64,000 bases of DNA from positions 1 through 64,000 of the forward strand of contig CALJJZ010000047.1 in assembly GCA_937973635.1 (NCBI GenBank). The letters are read 5' to 3'. Below, piece after piece: positions 8,412 to 17,340 of this stretch. This DNA comes from an uncultured Bacillota bacterium (GTDB lineage Bacteria; Bacillota; Dethiobacteria; DTU022; UBA8154). Position numbers and translations under genes: made by a program. Under the pieces are notes generated by a model that saw nothing but the letters and a program-made list of their open reading frames with translations, made no database searches and was not told where the DNA came from. Position 1 is the first letter of the stretch. Every line of letters starts with the position of its first letter.

Positions 8412-8849
8412 TTAAGGCTCGGGCTCCAGGGGCAAAGGAGTGCGCATCTCCCCGATGCGCTCGGGGATAATGAGCTGTTTGGCCAGGCGCCGCGCCACAT
8501 TAACGACAATGGGCGCCGAAAGGTTGGTGGAAAGCTTTCCCTCCCCCAGCACTGTCACCGTGGTAAAAACCAGGGCGTCCTCCTGGCGCTCCAGCTCAAT
8601 TTCTTTTTTGTCCTGCTCGCTTAAATCGACGGCGTAATGGGGGAAACAGGGAAAGGGGTCAATCAAAATCAAGCCCACTTCCGGCTCGTCCAGGGACTGC
8701 AGATAGTAAAAAAGGGGGTTGTCCTCCACCCTGTGCAGGCTAAACCTTTTGTTATGGCCCAGGCCTGGCAAGCCTTTGCGGAAAAAAATAGCCTCTTCTG
8801 TTTTTTCCTCTTGTTCCCGGGTATGCAAATTGGCCAAACTGTCCATCAC
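8412..8849 (-). CDS. fliW: Flagellar assembly factor FliW
   Basis: FRKGLPGLGHNKRFSLHRVEDNPLFYYLQSLDEPEVGLILIDPF...; FliW family, upstream of csrA. Confidence 0.93.
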   Translation of the reverse strand: MMDSLANLHTREQEEKTEEAIFFRKGLPGLGHNKRFSLHRVEDNPLFYYLQSLDEPEVGLILIDPFPCFPHYAVDLSEQDKKEIELERQEDALVFTTVTVLGEGKLSTNLSAPIVVNVARRLAKQLIIPERIGEMRTPLPLEPEP

Positions 8850-8939
8850 AATCCACCTTCAACGGAAGTTGCCCCTTCAGCTGGTAACTCCATTATTTTA
8901 CCATGGTTCGGCGGCAGAGGCTATCCTTTTTTCACAGCC

Positions 8940-11093
8940 CTAGCGCAAAAAGTCCACCAGCGAGGGGTAGATCATGCGCGCTCCCGTAGCCAGGGCCGCC
9001 TGGTAAACAGTCTCCTGGAGCGTAAATTCGGTGATGATCTCCGCCATATCGATGTCTTCCAGCTTGGAGCGCAGCTCCCTCAGAAAAATATGCTCGCTGC
9101 GGTGCTGCTCCTCCGTGACCAGGAAACGCTCCATGCGGGCGCCCAGTTCCGAACGGTGTTTGAGCAGGCTGTGGAAATAGCGGTCGAGCTCCTGCAGGAC
9201 CGGCCCGCCTAGGGCCTCCCGGTCGTTATGCAGGAGGGCCTCGTAGAGCCTGTTTACGGCGCGGAATAACCCCACCCCGTCTTTGCCCTCAAGGTCAAAG
9301 AGATACAGCCCGCTCATATTGGCAGGGACGGCATTGCCGGGGGCAATCTCCAGCAGCCTCTCCCCGCCGTCCCCCAGAAAGTAGGGCTCGCCGGCGGCAA
9401 TGAAATTAAAAATGGCGGCAGGGTAGCTGTCGTATTCCTCGTCCGGGACGCCGTAGCGTAATATCTCTTCCTGGCTGCGGTACTCCTGGGCGGCGGCGGT
9501 GCCAAAGCTGCGGAAGGTAGCCTGGATCGTGCTGGTAATCAGCTTGCCGTTTGTGTGGTCGATGTCAAAGAATTTTAAGGTCGTGTTTTTGGCCTCCGCC
9601 GGCGGGTCGGGGTCAAAGACGCCCCGGGCAAAATACCAGTCCAGGCCGGCGCCGACTGTGGGGCGCCCGCTGGCGTCGGGGCGCCCGTAATCACGGTGCA
9701 GGGTAAAACGGTCAAACTCCTCCGTGGAGCTGTAAGCTGCCGGCGGTTTGAGCTGCAGGACCAGCTTATCCCCCACCAGCGGCAGGTCGTGCTCAAAGGT
9801 TAAAGTTTCCACACTGGAGACCCCAAGGGAAACGTCCCCGCCTCCCGTCTGGAAGGTAATGAGCTGCTCCCCCAGGTACAGGCGGTTAAGGTTGAGATAT
9901 ATATCCTCGTCGCTGCGCTGGCCGTAGGAACCTTCATAATTTCTCCCTTCCACGTCCCGCAGCAGATAACGCACCGCCAGGCGGACAATGCGGTCACCGG
10001 GCTCGCCGTCGATCTGCTCCTGCAGCTCCGCCCTTAAGTCCTGGTGGCGTACCGCTTCCACAATCTCCAGCGCCACGGAACCGCCCAGAGCGGCAGTGCT
10101 GTCGTAGGAGAGCTCCAGCCGGTCGGTGCCGAAAAAGCCCGCCCGGGCCGCCTGCAGGTATTGGGAAACCACGGTTACGGTGGGGCCGGTAAAGCAGTTC
10201 ACCTGGAAAATTTCCGGGTCCGTGGGAGTGACCGCCAGAGAAAAGGGGCCTTCTGGGATATCCGTACGCACAAAGCGCACGCTGTCAAACTCGCTGTCGC
10301 CGGTGGTATCCACGCCCGAGGCCGCAAGATATAAAGACAGCACCGGGTGGGAGGCCACCGCAGCGATGATGTTGGCTATGGCCCCGGGGACGTCGTCGTC
10401 GGCCCCCGCAGCGGTCACGGTATAGGCGTCGCCGTCAACGGTAAACTCAAGGGTAACTTCTGCGGCCTGGCCTCCGGGCCCGGAGGTAACGCGGCCCTGG
10501 ACGTAGCTCAGGCTGGTCCTTTCCGTGCTCACGGCATAGCTGCCTGCCGCCAGGTTTTCCACCTTGAGGCCGATGCCGCCGTCTGCGCCGGCAAGGAGCC
10601 CTCCCGCAGGGTTAAGCCACGTCTGGAGCATGGCCCCTGTCTCCCCGGCAAGGGCAAAAGGCTTCTCGTCCGTGCGGTGCCCGCCAAAGAGATAGAGCCC
10701 GGCCAGCTCCGTGTTGCCGATACTGATGAGGTGTTCCAGCAGCTGCCTGACTTCGGGCGCCACGGCAAGGCGGTCGGCAGCGGTAAAGATTTCGTTGGCG
10801 GCGTAAACGGAGAGCTCCCGCAGGCGCTGCACGGTATCAATGGTTCCTGCCAGGGCATCCTCCGTGGCCGAGAGCCAGGAGATCCCCTCGCCGATATTGC
10901 GGCAGTACTGGGCATTACGGGCCAGGGCAGTCCCGGCAAGACGCATCACTTTATATGTCCCCACAGGGTCCTGGGAGGGCCGGTCAAAGATCCGCCCCGT
11001 AGAAAGCTGGTTTGAGCGGATGCTCAGGTTACGCATATTTTGTTTTAGGTTCCGGGTAACACCGTGGGCCAGCATCCGGTGCGTCACACGCAT
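8940..11093 (-). CDS. flgL: Flagellar hook-associated protein FlgL (about 717 aa, enlarged)
   Basis: MRVTHRMLAHGVTRNLKQNMRNLSIRSNQLSTGRIFDRPSQDPVGTYKVMRL...; C-term DIDMAEIITEFTLQETVYQAALATGARMIYPSLVDFLR. Confidence 0.93.
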   Translation of the reverse strand: MRVTHRMLAHGVTRNLKQNMRNLSIRSNQLSTGRIFDRPSQDPVGTYKVMRLAGTALARNAQYCRNIGEGISWLSATEDALAGTIDTVQRLRELSVYAANEIFTAADRLAVAPEVRQLLEHLISIGNTELAGLYLFGGHRTDEKPFALAGETGAMLQTWLNPAGGLLAGADGGIGLKVENLAAGSYAVSTERTSLSYVQGRVTSGPGGQAAEVTLEFTVDGDAYTVTAAGADDDVPGAIANIIAAVASHPVLSLYLAASGVDTTGDSEFDSVRFVRTDIPEGPFSLAVTPTDPEIFQVNCFTGPTVTVVSQYLQAARAGFFGTDRLELSYDSTAALGGSVALEIVEAVRHQDLRAELQEQIDGEPGDRIVRLAVRYLLRDVEGRNYEGSYGQRSDEDIYLNLNRLYLGEQLITFQTGGGDVSLGVSSVETLTFEHDLPLVGDKLVLQLKPPAAYSSTEEFDRFTLHRDYGRPDASGRPTVGAGLDWYFARGVFDPDPPAEAKNTTLKFFDIDHTNGKLITSTIQATFRSFGTAAAQEYRSQEEILRYGVPDEEYDSYPAAIFNFIAAGEPYFLGDGGERLLEIAPGNAVPANMSGLYLFDLEGKDGVGLFRAVNRLYEALLHNDREALGGPVLQELDRYFHSLLKHRSELGARMERFLVTEEQHRSEHIFLRELRSKLEDIDMAEIITEFTLQETVYQAALATGARMIYPSLVDFLR

Positions 11094-11130
11094 CTCTTTT
11101 AACCTCCCGTCTTTTATGGTTAACGGCCGC

Positions 11131-13269
11131 TTACCTTCCCAGGGTGCCGATGAGCATCTCCAGCATCTGGTCAAAGGTGCTCATATATTTCGCCGCTGCG
11201 TTGTAGGCATGCTGAAACTGGATGAGGTTGAGCATCTCGTCGTCCAGGGATACCCCTGAAACCCCCTCCTGGTGCTCGCGCATATTATAAGCCAAGGCAT
11301 ACATGGCCAGGGCCATGCGCTCGCTCTCCCTGGCCGCCACGCCCAGCTCGGCGATCCTGCCGCGGAAAAAATCGTGGAACGTAGCTTTGCCGCCCTGCAG
11401 CGCTTTTTCTTCCCGCAGGCGGGCGATGGCCAGGGCGCCGGCGCCGTCACCGACCCCCCGGTTGTCTGCGGCAGCGGCAATATGGGCCACGTCCTGCAGG
11501 ATCTCCAGGCTGAGGCGGAAATTTTTGGCGGCACGGTGGATATAGGCGTTAAGATTGCTGGGCTGGTAGGGCCCGACGTTGAAAAGGGCCGCCTCCGTCT
11601 CCGTCTCCAGGGTTCCCAGCGTTACCTGTAAACGTACCTCCCGGTGCGCGCCGCTCTCCGCGTCGAGCTGAAAAAACTGCAAGGTGTTTGTCCGGTTGTC
11701 GAAACCGCCCGGCTCCAAAACCTGGCGGTACAGGTTCCCACCGCCCTGATAGCCGAAAGTGAGGGCCTGGTCATCCACCGCCCTTGCGGCCGTAACCGTG
11801 ACCACAAACTTGTCCCCTGCGGAAAAATTGCCCACCGCCTCCAGGACCAGTTCCAGCTCCAGCTCCAGGCCGTTTTCCGCGGTATAGGCAAGGGTGTTGC
11901 CCACGCCGCCGGTATAGAGCTTTTTAATCCCCTCCCCGTAGCCTGCAGTCCCGTCCTTGTGGGTGTGGTAGAGGTAGTAACGGACGAATACGTGGTCGTC
12001 GCCCACTTTTGTCACTTCAAAAAGCAGGGAGGAGTTCAGCTCCACGCCATCGTCCACCGCCACACCCTGCACGAGGCTGCCCCTGTTCAAGCTGTAGGTG
12101 GCGACAACGTCGGCAGCGGCGTCGGCACCGGCCGAAACAAGCAGGGTATCGAGGGCATAGGCGCCGTCCAGCGGGATATGGGCGAGCTTTTGGTCTATCT
12201 TTACGCCGGTGATATTGTCGGCGCCGCCAAGGTCCAGGGTAAAGGGATCAATGACCAGATCCCCCGGCATCACTTCCCTCCAGGGAGCAAAGAAGTTGAT
12301 GCCGGTGCTCCCCTCCAGGCCGTAACCCTGGCGGTGCAGCGTATTTACCTGCTGCACAAGGCCGTAAACCAGCTCGTCCAGGGCGCGCTGGCAGCCGAAA
12401 AGCTCGTCGTTATAGGACTGGAGCAGCGCCTTTAGTTTGCCGCCCGTAATATTTAAAAGGGAGTCCATCTCGTTATAGATCAGGTAATAATCGCGCAGGT
12501 CCTCCTCGTCCAAAAAATAGCGCCCTTCCAGGGCAAAATAGCGGCCGTCCTGCACCAGGATGCGCCCCCCCGCCAGCACCTCCACGCCGCCGTTGTCTTT
12601 TTTAATGGTGCGGATATTTAGGAGCTCGCTCAATTCCTGCAGGCGTTTGTCCCGCTCGTCCAGCATCTCGTTGGATTTGGTGCCGATGGCCTGCATAAAA
12701 ATGATCTTTTTGTTCAGCTCGCTGATTTCCCGGGCCAGGGCATTCACGTCGTCTAGGGTGGCCTGGAGCTCCTTCTCCAGGTCATGTTTGACTTCATCCA
12801 GGCGGTCATAGACCCCGCCGATCACGCCAATAAGGGTCAAAGCCTGTTCCCGCAGGCTGACGCGGGCGGCATAACTTTCCGGGTTCACGCTCAGCTCCTG
12901 CCAGGCGTCAAAAAAATCGCTGAGGGCCGTATTAATCCCCAGCTCCCCCGGCTCCAGGAAGATCACTTCCATCGTCCCCAGCGTCTCCCCCAGCCGCTCC
13001 CAGTAACTCATCCCCGTAAGGGCGGAGAGCAGCTGGTTGTCGTAAAACTCGCTGCGCAGCCGGTCAATATCCGAGACCTCCACGCCGGTGCCGGGCGGGG
13101 TAACAACCCCCGGCACAGCCGCGGGGATCACCGCCTTCATGTGCTGGATCTGCCGTGTATAACCTTCCGTGTTGGCATTGGCAATATTCTGGCCGGTCAC
13201 CTTGGCCCCGTTTTGCATCACGTGGATAGCCCGGCGGCCGATCTCAAAACTGCCGAAGGTGCTGCTCAT
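11131..13269 (-). CDS. flgK: Flagellar hook-associated protein FlgK (about 712 aa)
   Basis: MSSTFGSFEIGRRAIHVMQNGAKVTGQNIANANTEGYTRQ...; C-term GVSLDDEMLNLIQFQHAYNAAAKYMSTFDQMLEMLIG. Confidence 0.95.
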   Translation of the reverse strand: MSSTFGSFEIGRRAIHVMQNGAKVTGQNIANANTEGYTRQIQHMKAVIPAAVPGVVTPPGTGVEVSDIDRLRSEFYDNQLLSALTGMSYWERLGETLGTMEVIFLEPGELGINTALSDFFDAWQELSVNPESYAARVSLREQALTLIGVIGGVYDRLDEVKHDLEKELQATLDDVNALAREISELNKKIIFMQAIGTKSNEMLDERDKRLQELSELLNIRTIKKDNGGVEVLAGGRILVQDGRYFALEGRYFLDEEDLRDYYLIYNEMDSLLNITGGKLKALLQSYNDELFGCQRALDELVYGLVQQVNTLHRQGYGLEGSTGINFFAPWREVMPGDLVIDPFTLDLGGADNITGVKIDQKLAHIPLDGAYALDTLLVSAGADAAADVVATYSLNRGSLVQGVAVDDGVELNSSLLFEVTKVGDDHVFVRYYLYHTHKDGTAGYGEGIKKLYTGGVGNTLAYTAENGLELELELVLEAVGNFSAGDKFVVTVTAARAVDDQALTFGYQGGGNLYRQVLEPGGFDNRTNTLQFFQLDAESGAHREVRLQVTLGTLETETEAALFNVGPYQPSNLNAYIHRAAKNFRLSLEILQDVAHIAAAADNRGVGDGAGALAIARLREEKALQGGKATFHDFFRGRIAELGVAARESERMALAMYALAYNMREHQEGVSGVSLDDEMLNLIQFQHAYNAAAKYMSTFDQMLEMLIGTLGR

Positions 13270-13340
13270 TCCATACACCTCGCGTTTTAGTATTTAGGCA
13301 ATTCCCCACCCTTAGGAAGTATTGCCAAAGGTTTAAAGGA

Positions 13341-13808
13341 TCAAGCGTTGGAGTCCAGGAGCCCCGCCCGCAGGAACTGACCCTGTATTTTTTCTCCGGC
13401 GGCACAATAAAGGCTCTCCCCGGCATCGGGCGCCAGCAACTGCAGGGCCTGCCGGACAAGACGGCGGTTAAAAAGGAGCAGGCGCCGCGTTATTTTTTGC
13501 TTGTGCTGCAGGGTTCCGTGCAGGGCCAGGATGGACTGGCGGAGCCGCTCCAGCTCGGCCGCGCCGGGGGGATCTTCCCCGGAGAGGTACTCCTTTAAGG
13601 TCAAGCCGGCGGGCATGGCCGCCCGGCGCTCTTCTTCCAGCGCCTCCATGGCCGCTGCCAGCTGCCCCTTTTCCCCGTTAAGTTCTGCCAGGGCTTTGCC
13701 GTCCCGCTCTACGAGGACGGTATAAAATCTGTCTTCCAGCTCCACGGCCTCCTGCAGAACCTTTGCTTCCTTTTCCAGGATCTCCAGTAACTTCAGGCTA
13801 TTGACCAT
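13341..13808 (-). CDS. flgN: Flagellar export chaperone FlgN
   Basis: Helical ~155 aa protein, MVNSLKLLEILEKEAKVLQEAVELEDRFYTVLVERDGKALAELNGEKGQLAAAM..., between flgM and flgK. Confidence 0.85.
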   Translation of the reverse strand: MVNSLKLLEILEKEAKVLQEAVELEDRFYTVLVERDGKALAELNGEKGQLAAAMEALEEERRAAMPAGLTLKEYLSGEDPPGAAELERLRQSILALHGTLQHKQKITRRLLLFNRRLVRQALQLLAPDAGESLYCAAGEKIQGQFLRAGLLDSNA

Positions 13809-13947
13809 AAAAAATCCCGGCTTTCAAACACCAGCGGGCGAAAACCAGGAATTTCCCTCCTTATATGTTATTATTTTACATAAAGTTGGGTAAAGCCCCC
13901 CTGCCCTCTACCCTGACCTTTAACTCTCCATCTTACCGGTTAAAAGC

Positions 13948-14247
13948 TCAGGGCGTACGCCCTTCTTCCATAGCCCGCAGGATGGCCTCGGCCAGCTCCC
14001 CGGCGTCAACCTCGTAGGCGCCGCTTTCTATGAGGCGGGCCAATTCAGCCAGCCTTGCGGCGCGGGAAGGCTCCGTCTCTTCCAGGCGCCCCAGTATTTT
14101 TTTCAAAATCTCGCTGTCAGAAGAGAGCTCCACTCTGTCCCCCCGAGATACGGAAGGCGCGGCGGGAGACTTCTCTTTGCCCCGCACCTGGCCCTGTTTC
14201 ATGATCTTATCCACAAGGCTGATTATTTCCGGGCGGTTTACCTTCAT
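13948..14247 (-). CDS. flgM: Anti-sigma28 factor FlgM
   Basis: MKVNRPEIISLVDKIMKQG...GDRVELSSDSEILKKILGRLEE...RLIESGAYEVDAGELAEAILR. Confidence 0.9.
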   Translation of the reverse strand: MKVNRPEIISLVDKIMKQGQVRGKEKSPAAPSVSRGDRVELSSDSEILKKILGRLEETEPSRAARLAELARLIESGAYEVDAGELAEAILRAMEEGRTP

Positions 14248-14334
14248 CTACCTCACCCTTTACGCTTATCCGGCATGAGGTTCCGGCAGCTGACCTCCAT
14301 GAACCGCATAAAGCTGAGCTTCCTTTCAATTACT

Positions 14335-14360
14335 TTATCGTCCCTGCAAACAAATTTTTA
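14335..14360 (-). promoter_or_regulatory. Candidate sigma28 promoter of the flgM operon
   Basis: Minus strand TAAA-N14-GACGATAA, ~90 nt upstream of flgM. Confidence 0.6.
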
Positions 14361-14369
14361 AAGGGGCGC

Positions 14370-14406
14370 AAAAAAACAATTGAACCTGCTGCGCCAGGCT
14401 CAACTG
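14370..14406 (-). terminator. Intrinsic terminator after the GAPDH gene
   Basis: Minus strand CAGTTGAGCCTG-GCGCAG-CAGGTTCAATTG followed by TTTTTTT. Confidence 0.8.
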
Positions 14407-14490
14407 CTTTACCCTAACCAGACAATATAACCATACAACTTGCTTTAACACAACTTGCTTTAACCTGCTCCGGCTGCCTTGCGCCCTGCT

Positions 14491-15531
14491 TTAACCGCCG
14501 GACCCCGCCCCCACAGCGGCGGCTTTTTCCCTCTCCCGCCCTTTGATATAGAGGGCCAGATCCGCCACGCGGCAGCAGTAGCTCCATTCATTGTCGTACC
14601 AGGTAACCACCCGCACCAGGTTTCCCCCTGTGACCATGGTGCTGAGGCCGTCGACAACGCTGGAATGGGGGCTGCGCCTGTAGTCCACGGAAACCAGGGG
14701 TTCATCGCTGAAGGCCAGCACCCCGGGCATCTCCTTTGCGGCGTTTTTAAGGGCGCCGTTTACTTCCTCCGCCGTCACCTCCCGCTCCAGCAGGGAGACA
14801 ATATCCAGCAGGGAAACGGTGGGCGTGGGGACACGCACGGCAAAGCCGTCGATGCGCCCCTTCAGCTCGGGCAGGACATCGCCCACGGCCCGGGCGGCCC
14901 CGGTGGAGGTGGGGATCAGGGAAAGAAAAGCGGCACGGGCGCGGCGCAGATCCTCGTGGGGGTAATCCAGCAAACGCTGGTCGTTGGTATAGGCATGGGT
15001 CGTATTGATAAGGGCTTTTTGCAGTCCAAAATGATCATGGAGCACCTTTACCACCGGAGCCAGGGCGTTGGTGGTGCAGGAGGCATTGGAGATCACGTAG
15101 TGCTTCTCCGGCTGGAATTCCCCTTCATTAACCCCCATGACAATGGTAATATCCGGGTCTTTCAGCGGTGCCGTAACAATGACGCGGCGCACGCCCCCCT
15201 GCAGGTGCAGGGCCGCCGCCGCGCGGCGGCGGAAAACGCCCGTAGACTCCACGACCAGCTCCACGCCCTCTTCCCCCCAGGGGATACGGTGCGGCTCCTT
15301 CTCTCCAAAAGTGCGCACCTGCTCCCCGTTCACGCGCATAAAACCCTCCCCCGCCTCCACGGTGTAAGGGAGCTTGCCGTACAGGGAATCATAGGTAAGG
15401 AGGTGCGCCAGGGTTTTACTGTCGGCCAGGTCGTTGACGGCCACCACCCGGGCCCCTTCTTTCTCCAGCAGCGCCCGGAAGGTAACGCGGCCCACCCGTC
15501 CAAAGCCATTGATGCCGATCCTTATGGTCAT
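14491..15531 (-). CDS. gap: Type I glyceraldehyde-3-phosphate dehydrogenase
   Basis: MTIRIGINGFGRVGRVTFRALLEK...SNASCTTNALAPV...WYDNEWSYCCRVADLA. Confidence 0.94.
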   Translation of the reverse strand: MTIRIGINGFGRVGRVTFRALLEKEGARVVAVNDLADSKTLAHLLTYDSLYGKLPYTVEAGEGFMRVNGEQVRTFGEKEPHRIPWGEEGVELVVESTGVFRRRAAAALHLQGGVRRVIVTAPLKDPDITIVMGVNEGEFQPEKHYVISNASCTTNALAPVVKVLHDHFGLQKALINTTHAYTNDQRLLDYPHEDLRRARAAFLSLIPTSTGAARAVGDVLPELKGRIDGFAVRVPTPTVSLLDIVSLLEREVTAEEVNGALKNAAKEMPGVLAFSDEPLVSVDYRRSPHSSVVDGLSTMVTGGNLVRVVTWYDNEWSYCCRVADLALYIKGREREKAAAVGAGSGG

Positions 15532-15790
15532 CCCTTTCCCCCTCTTTTTTTTCCCTTTAAGCCCTTTCCCTGTTTGGCCTCTGCCCGGCGGCACCGGCTT
15601 ATTTTCTCCCGGCGCCCTTTTGTTTATCCTTAAGTTGCCCCGCTTTACGGGGATGGATTCTTGACATCTTCTGGTTTTTCTGGGACAATTGTAGCAGTTT
15701 AAGCACCGGGCAGGGGAAAACCTTGCCCACGGCCGCGGTTGCTTTACGGTTTTTTTCTCAAACTGACTGAGCGGGGGTGGGGAGGAAAGT

Positions 15791-16591
15791 ATGGAGAAGA
15801 TTCGTGTGGCCGTTAGCGGGGCCCTGGGACGGATGGGCCGGGAAGTCTGCCGCACCGTGCTGGCCACGGAGGGCCTGGAGCTGGTAGACGCTTATGACAG
15901 CCGCGCTGCAGGGGAGGACCTGGGGCCTGTCCTCGGCACCGCCCCAACAGGCATTGTTGTGCGGGAATTAACGCCGCAGCACTTGCAGCAATACAGCCCC
16001 CAGGTCCTGGTTGATTTTACCACCCCCCTCTCCGTGATGCAGAACATCACCCTCTCCCTGGAAGCCGGGGTGCGGCCCGTCGTAGGGACAACGGGCATTA
16101 CGGGAGCAGACCTCGAACATATCCGGGAGATGGTAAAAAAAAGGGGGATCGGGGCCATTATCGCCCCTAATTTCGCTTTGGGAGCCGTATTGCTGATGAA
16201 ATTCGCCGCCGCGGCCGCCCGCTTTTTCCCTCAGGCGGAAATTATCGAGCTGCACCACGACCAAAAGATCGACGCCCCTTCGGGGACGGCCCTGAAAACG
16301 GCAGAGATGATTGCCGCCGCCCGGCTGCGGCAGCCGCAAAGCAGAGAAGAGCTGATCAAACTGCCGGGGGTAAGGGGCGGGCTGCAGGACGGCATCAATA
16401 TCCATAGCATCCGCCTCAGCGGGCTGGTGGCCCACCAGGAAGTGATCTTTGGCGGAGAAGGCCAGACGCTCTCGCTGCGCCATGACTCCTATGACCGCCG
16501 TTCCTTTATGCCGGGCGTGGTCCTCGCCATTAAAAAGGTTCCCGCCCTGGACGATTTGGTTTACGGGCTGGAAAATATTCTCGACCTCTAG
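15791..16591 (+). CDS. dapB: 4-hydroxy-tetrahydrodipicolinate reductase
   Basis: MEKIRVAVSGALGRMGREVCR...VVGTTG...ELHHDQKIDAPSGTALKTAE. Confidence 0.96.
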   Translation: MEKIRVAVSGALGRMGREVCRTVLATEGLELVDAYDSRAAGEDLGPVLGTAPTGIVVRELTPQHLQQYSPQVLVDFTTPLSVMQNITLSLEAGVRPVVGTTGITGADLEHIREMVKKRGIGAIIAPNFALGAVLLMKFAAAAARFFPQAEIIELHHDQKIDAPSGTALKTAEMIAAARLRQPQSREELIKLPGVRGGLQDGINIHSIRLSGLVAHQEVIFGGEGQTLSLRHDSYDRRSFMPGVVLAIKKVPALDDLVYGLENILDL

Positions 16592-16675
16592 CGCCGCGCC
16601 CCTGACGGCAGCGCTCCCGCACCTTCAGCCGGGCCCCCGCATATCATAAAGGGATCCCCCGGGAGGTGCTTTTTT

Positions 16676-17308
16676 ATGCAGTTTCAAGGGAAAAAAATCG
16701 GCCTCGCCACCACCAGGGCGCAGCTTAAAAATACAGCCGTTTTAAAAGGAGTTTTAAGAGAAATGGAAGGGATGCTCACAGAGGGGGCGGAGCTGCTGGT
16801 GATCCTCCTCGACGCCATGGCGCAAAGGGAGGCGCAGGGGGCAAACAGCTCCTCCCTGGCGGGGCTTCTGCAACGGCTCCGGCCGGCCGCCGGAGGGGAA
16901 AAAGGGGCCGGCACTGCTGCCTCCAGGCCCGGCCCGGGCGGGGCGGGGAGCGGGCCTGTTTCATCCTTGACCCTGGATCTGCTCGTGGTTGTCTCCGGTT
17001 TTGCCGGGGCCCTGGAAGACCTGGCCCGCCTGGCGCCGGAGGACTGCCCCGCCGTCCCGCTCCTTGTGCTCTTCCTCCCCTGTCCGGGGGAGGAGCCGGC
17101 CCTCTCCCGCCTTTCCTCTCTCCTGGGGAAAAAGGGAGTTTATTTTGTCCCCTTCGGGCCGTTAAACGGCGGCCTCCAGCGGGACAGCAAAGGCGGCCCG
17201 CCTCCTTTTTGCAGCCGCATCGACCTGCTCGGGGCGGCCTGCGCCGCCGCCCTGGCAGGTTGCCAGCTGAAGCCTTTTATCTGGGATAACCACTCTTTTC
17301 CCCACTAG
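16676..17308 (+). CDS. Divergent dipicolinate synthase subunit B-like flavoprotein
   Basis: MQFQGKKIGLATT... at the N-terminus and KGVYFVPFGPLN...RIDLLGAACAAALAGCQLKPFIW at the C-terminus resemble SpoVFB/DpaB; the middle is divergent. Follows dapB. Confidence 0.5.
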   Translation: MQFQGKKIGLATTRAQLKNTAVLKGVLREMEGMLTEGAELLVILLDAMAQREAQGANSSSLAGLLQRLRPAAGGEKGAGTAASRPGPGGAGSGPVSSLTLDLLVVVSGFAGALEDLARLAPEDCPAVPLLVLFLPCPGEEPALSRLSSLLGKKGVYFVPFGPLNGGLQRDSKGGPPPFCSRIDLLGAACAAALAGCQLKPFIWDNHSFPH

Positions 17309-17340
17309 GCTTTAGAAGACAGCGGCGGCGCCCCCTTTTC

